Positions 63,775 to 64,000 of a stretch of DNA of 64,000 nucleotides are shown in pieces. How positions within the stretch are numbered: the stretch's first letter is position 1; each line of letters opens with the position of its first letter. The position numbers were made by a program, and so were the translations under genes. The notes under the pieces were generated by a model. It was given only the letters and a program-made list of their open reading frames with translations, did not search any database and was not told where the DNA came from. This DNA is from an uncultured Lachnospiraceae bacterium (GTDB lineage: Bacteria > Bacillota > Clostridia > Lachnospirales > Lachnospiraceae): assembly GCA_910586015.1 (NCBI GenBank), contig CAJUGJ010000010.1, forward strand, positions 27,759 through 91,758, given 5' to 3'.

Positions 63775-64000
63775 ATGAAATATCGTCTTTTAGGTTCTAC
63801 AAACTTATCTGTATCAGAGATTGGATTTGGTACAATTCCTATTTTACAGGGAAATATTCCAGTCCTTCCAGAATACTATAATTTGACCCAAGATGAAGCA
63901 CTTCATCTGTTAAATTATGCGTTTTTGCTTGGCTGTAATCTGTTTGATACTGCAATTGTTCCGGAATATGGAGATGCAGAAATTAAACTTGGAAAATTTG
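63775..64000 (+). CDS. Aldo/keto reductase (partial, runs off the window)
   Basis: The frame from ATG 63775 is open to the window end (75 codons). It begins MKYRLLGSTNLSVSEIGFGT, the classic aldo/keto reductase start, followed by NLFDTA (catalytic Asp 58) and PEYGDAE with the expected Tyr 65. The catalytic Lys and His would lie beyond the edge. The family reduces carbonyls with NAD(P)H. A weak G-rich site precedes the ATG, 24 bases after the LRR gene. Many clostridial members carry a C-terminal 4Fe-4S domain, which cannot be checked here. Confidence 0.85.
   Translation, partial: MKYRLLGSTNLSVSEIGFGTIPILQGNIPVLPEYYNLTQDEALHLLNYAFLLGCNLFDTAIVPEYGDAEIKLGKF

Overview
The window is low-GC DNA from an anaerobic Firmicute. 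Clostridial markers suggest a Lachnospiraceae-type gut bacterium, but no marker fixes the genus. These markers are spoVG, paired glgC/glgD, a DnaD-domain/DnaC pair, iron-only hydrogenases, the Fe-S L-serine dehydratase sdaAB/sdaAA, L-cysteine desulfidase, and Gram-positive ribosome binding sites with frequent GTG and TTG starts. No tRNA, rRNA, CRISPR array or intact transposon was seen.

Layout, left to right. 1-1268: the 5' part of a membrane-anchored DUF4474-like gene (minus) that leaves the window inside a cysteine/proline repeat tail. 1.4-2.3 kb: a lone short flagellin. 2.4-4.9 kb: clpS-clpA. 5.0-8.8 kb: a very large GH51 arabinofuranosidase with no signal peptide. 9-12.4 kb: an internally deleted acetyltransferase pseudogene, a P-loop kinase-like gene, a tyrosine phosphatase and a sigma factor with a long C-terminal extension. 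12.6-14.2 kb: plsC and a TIM-barrel isomerase. 14.5-15.7 kb: a very AT-rich accessory locus with a secreted unknown protein, two small hydrophobic frames and a damaged start. 15.8-20.7 kb: a sugar-modification operon of two Gfo/Idh/MocA oxidoreductases and two isomerases, with an AraC regulator. 20.9-22.0 kb: a corrinoid-type binding lipoprotein behind a cobalamin riboswitch. 22.1-23.9 kb: an NlpC/P60 wall hydrolase. 24.3-26.9 kb: a frameshifted LanM/DUF4135-like gene behind a leucine-rich-repeat gene.

27-30.4 kb: a HAD phosphatase, L-cysteine desulfidase and a polysaccharide deacetylase. 30.6-33.4 kb: glgC-glgD-spoVG. 33.7-38.6 kb: murC, dnaD-like, dnaC and a PRPP synthetase. 38.7-40.6 kb: an arsenic-type operon (arsR, permease, thioredoxin) with two matching operator palindromes. 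40.8-44.8 kb: an overlapping chain tetR-glgB-sdaAB-sdaAA, divergent from an MMPL exporter operon (45.0-49.1 kb). Four identical-architecture palindromes lie in the shared control region. 49.2-53.4 kb: a hydrogen-sensing cluster (thioredoxin-like ferredoxin, PAS-containing hydrogenase, PP2C phosphatase, catalytic-type hydrogenase). 53.6-57.0 kb: a chemoreceptor plus a duplicated surface protein. 57.0-64.0 kb: a VWA lipoprotein, dus, a 1336-residue leucine-rich-repeat protein and a truncated aldo/keto reductase.

Glycogen synthesis is split between glgC/glgD and a separately regulated glgB. Amino-acid breakdown (serine, cysteine) fits a fermentative life. Three copies of a roughly 105-bp palindromic repeat sit at 3' ends of genes. 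The most unusual items are the cysteine heptad tail, the LanM-like gene split at a homopolymer, the broken small frame at 14.5 kb, the sigma factor extension, and the chemoreceptor with its tandem surface domains.
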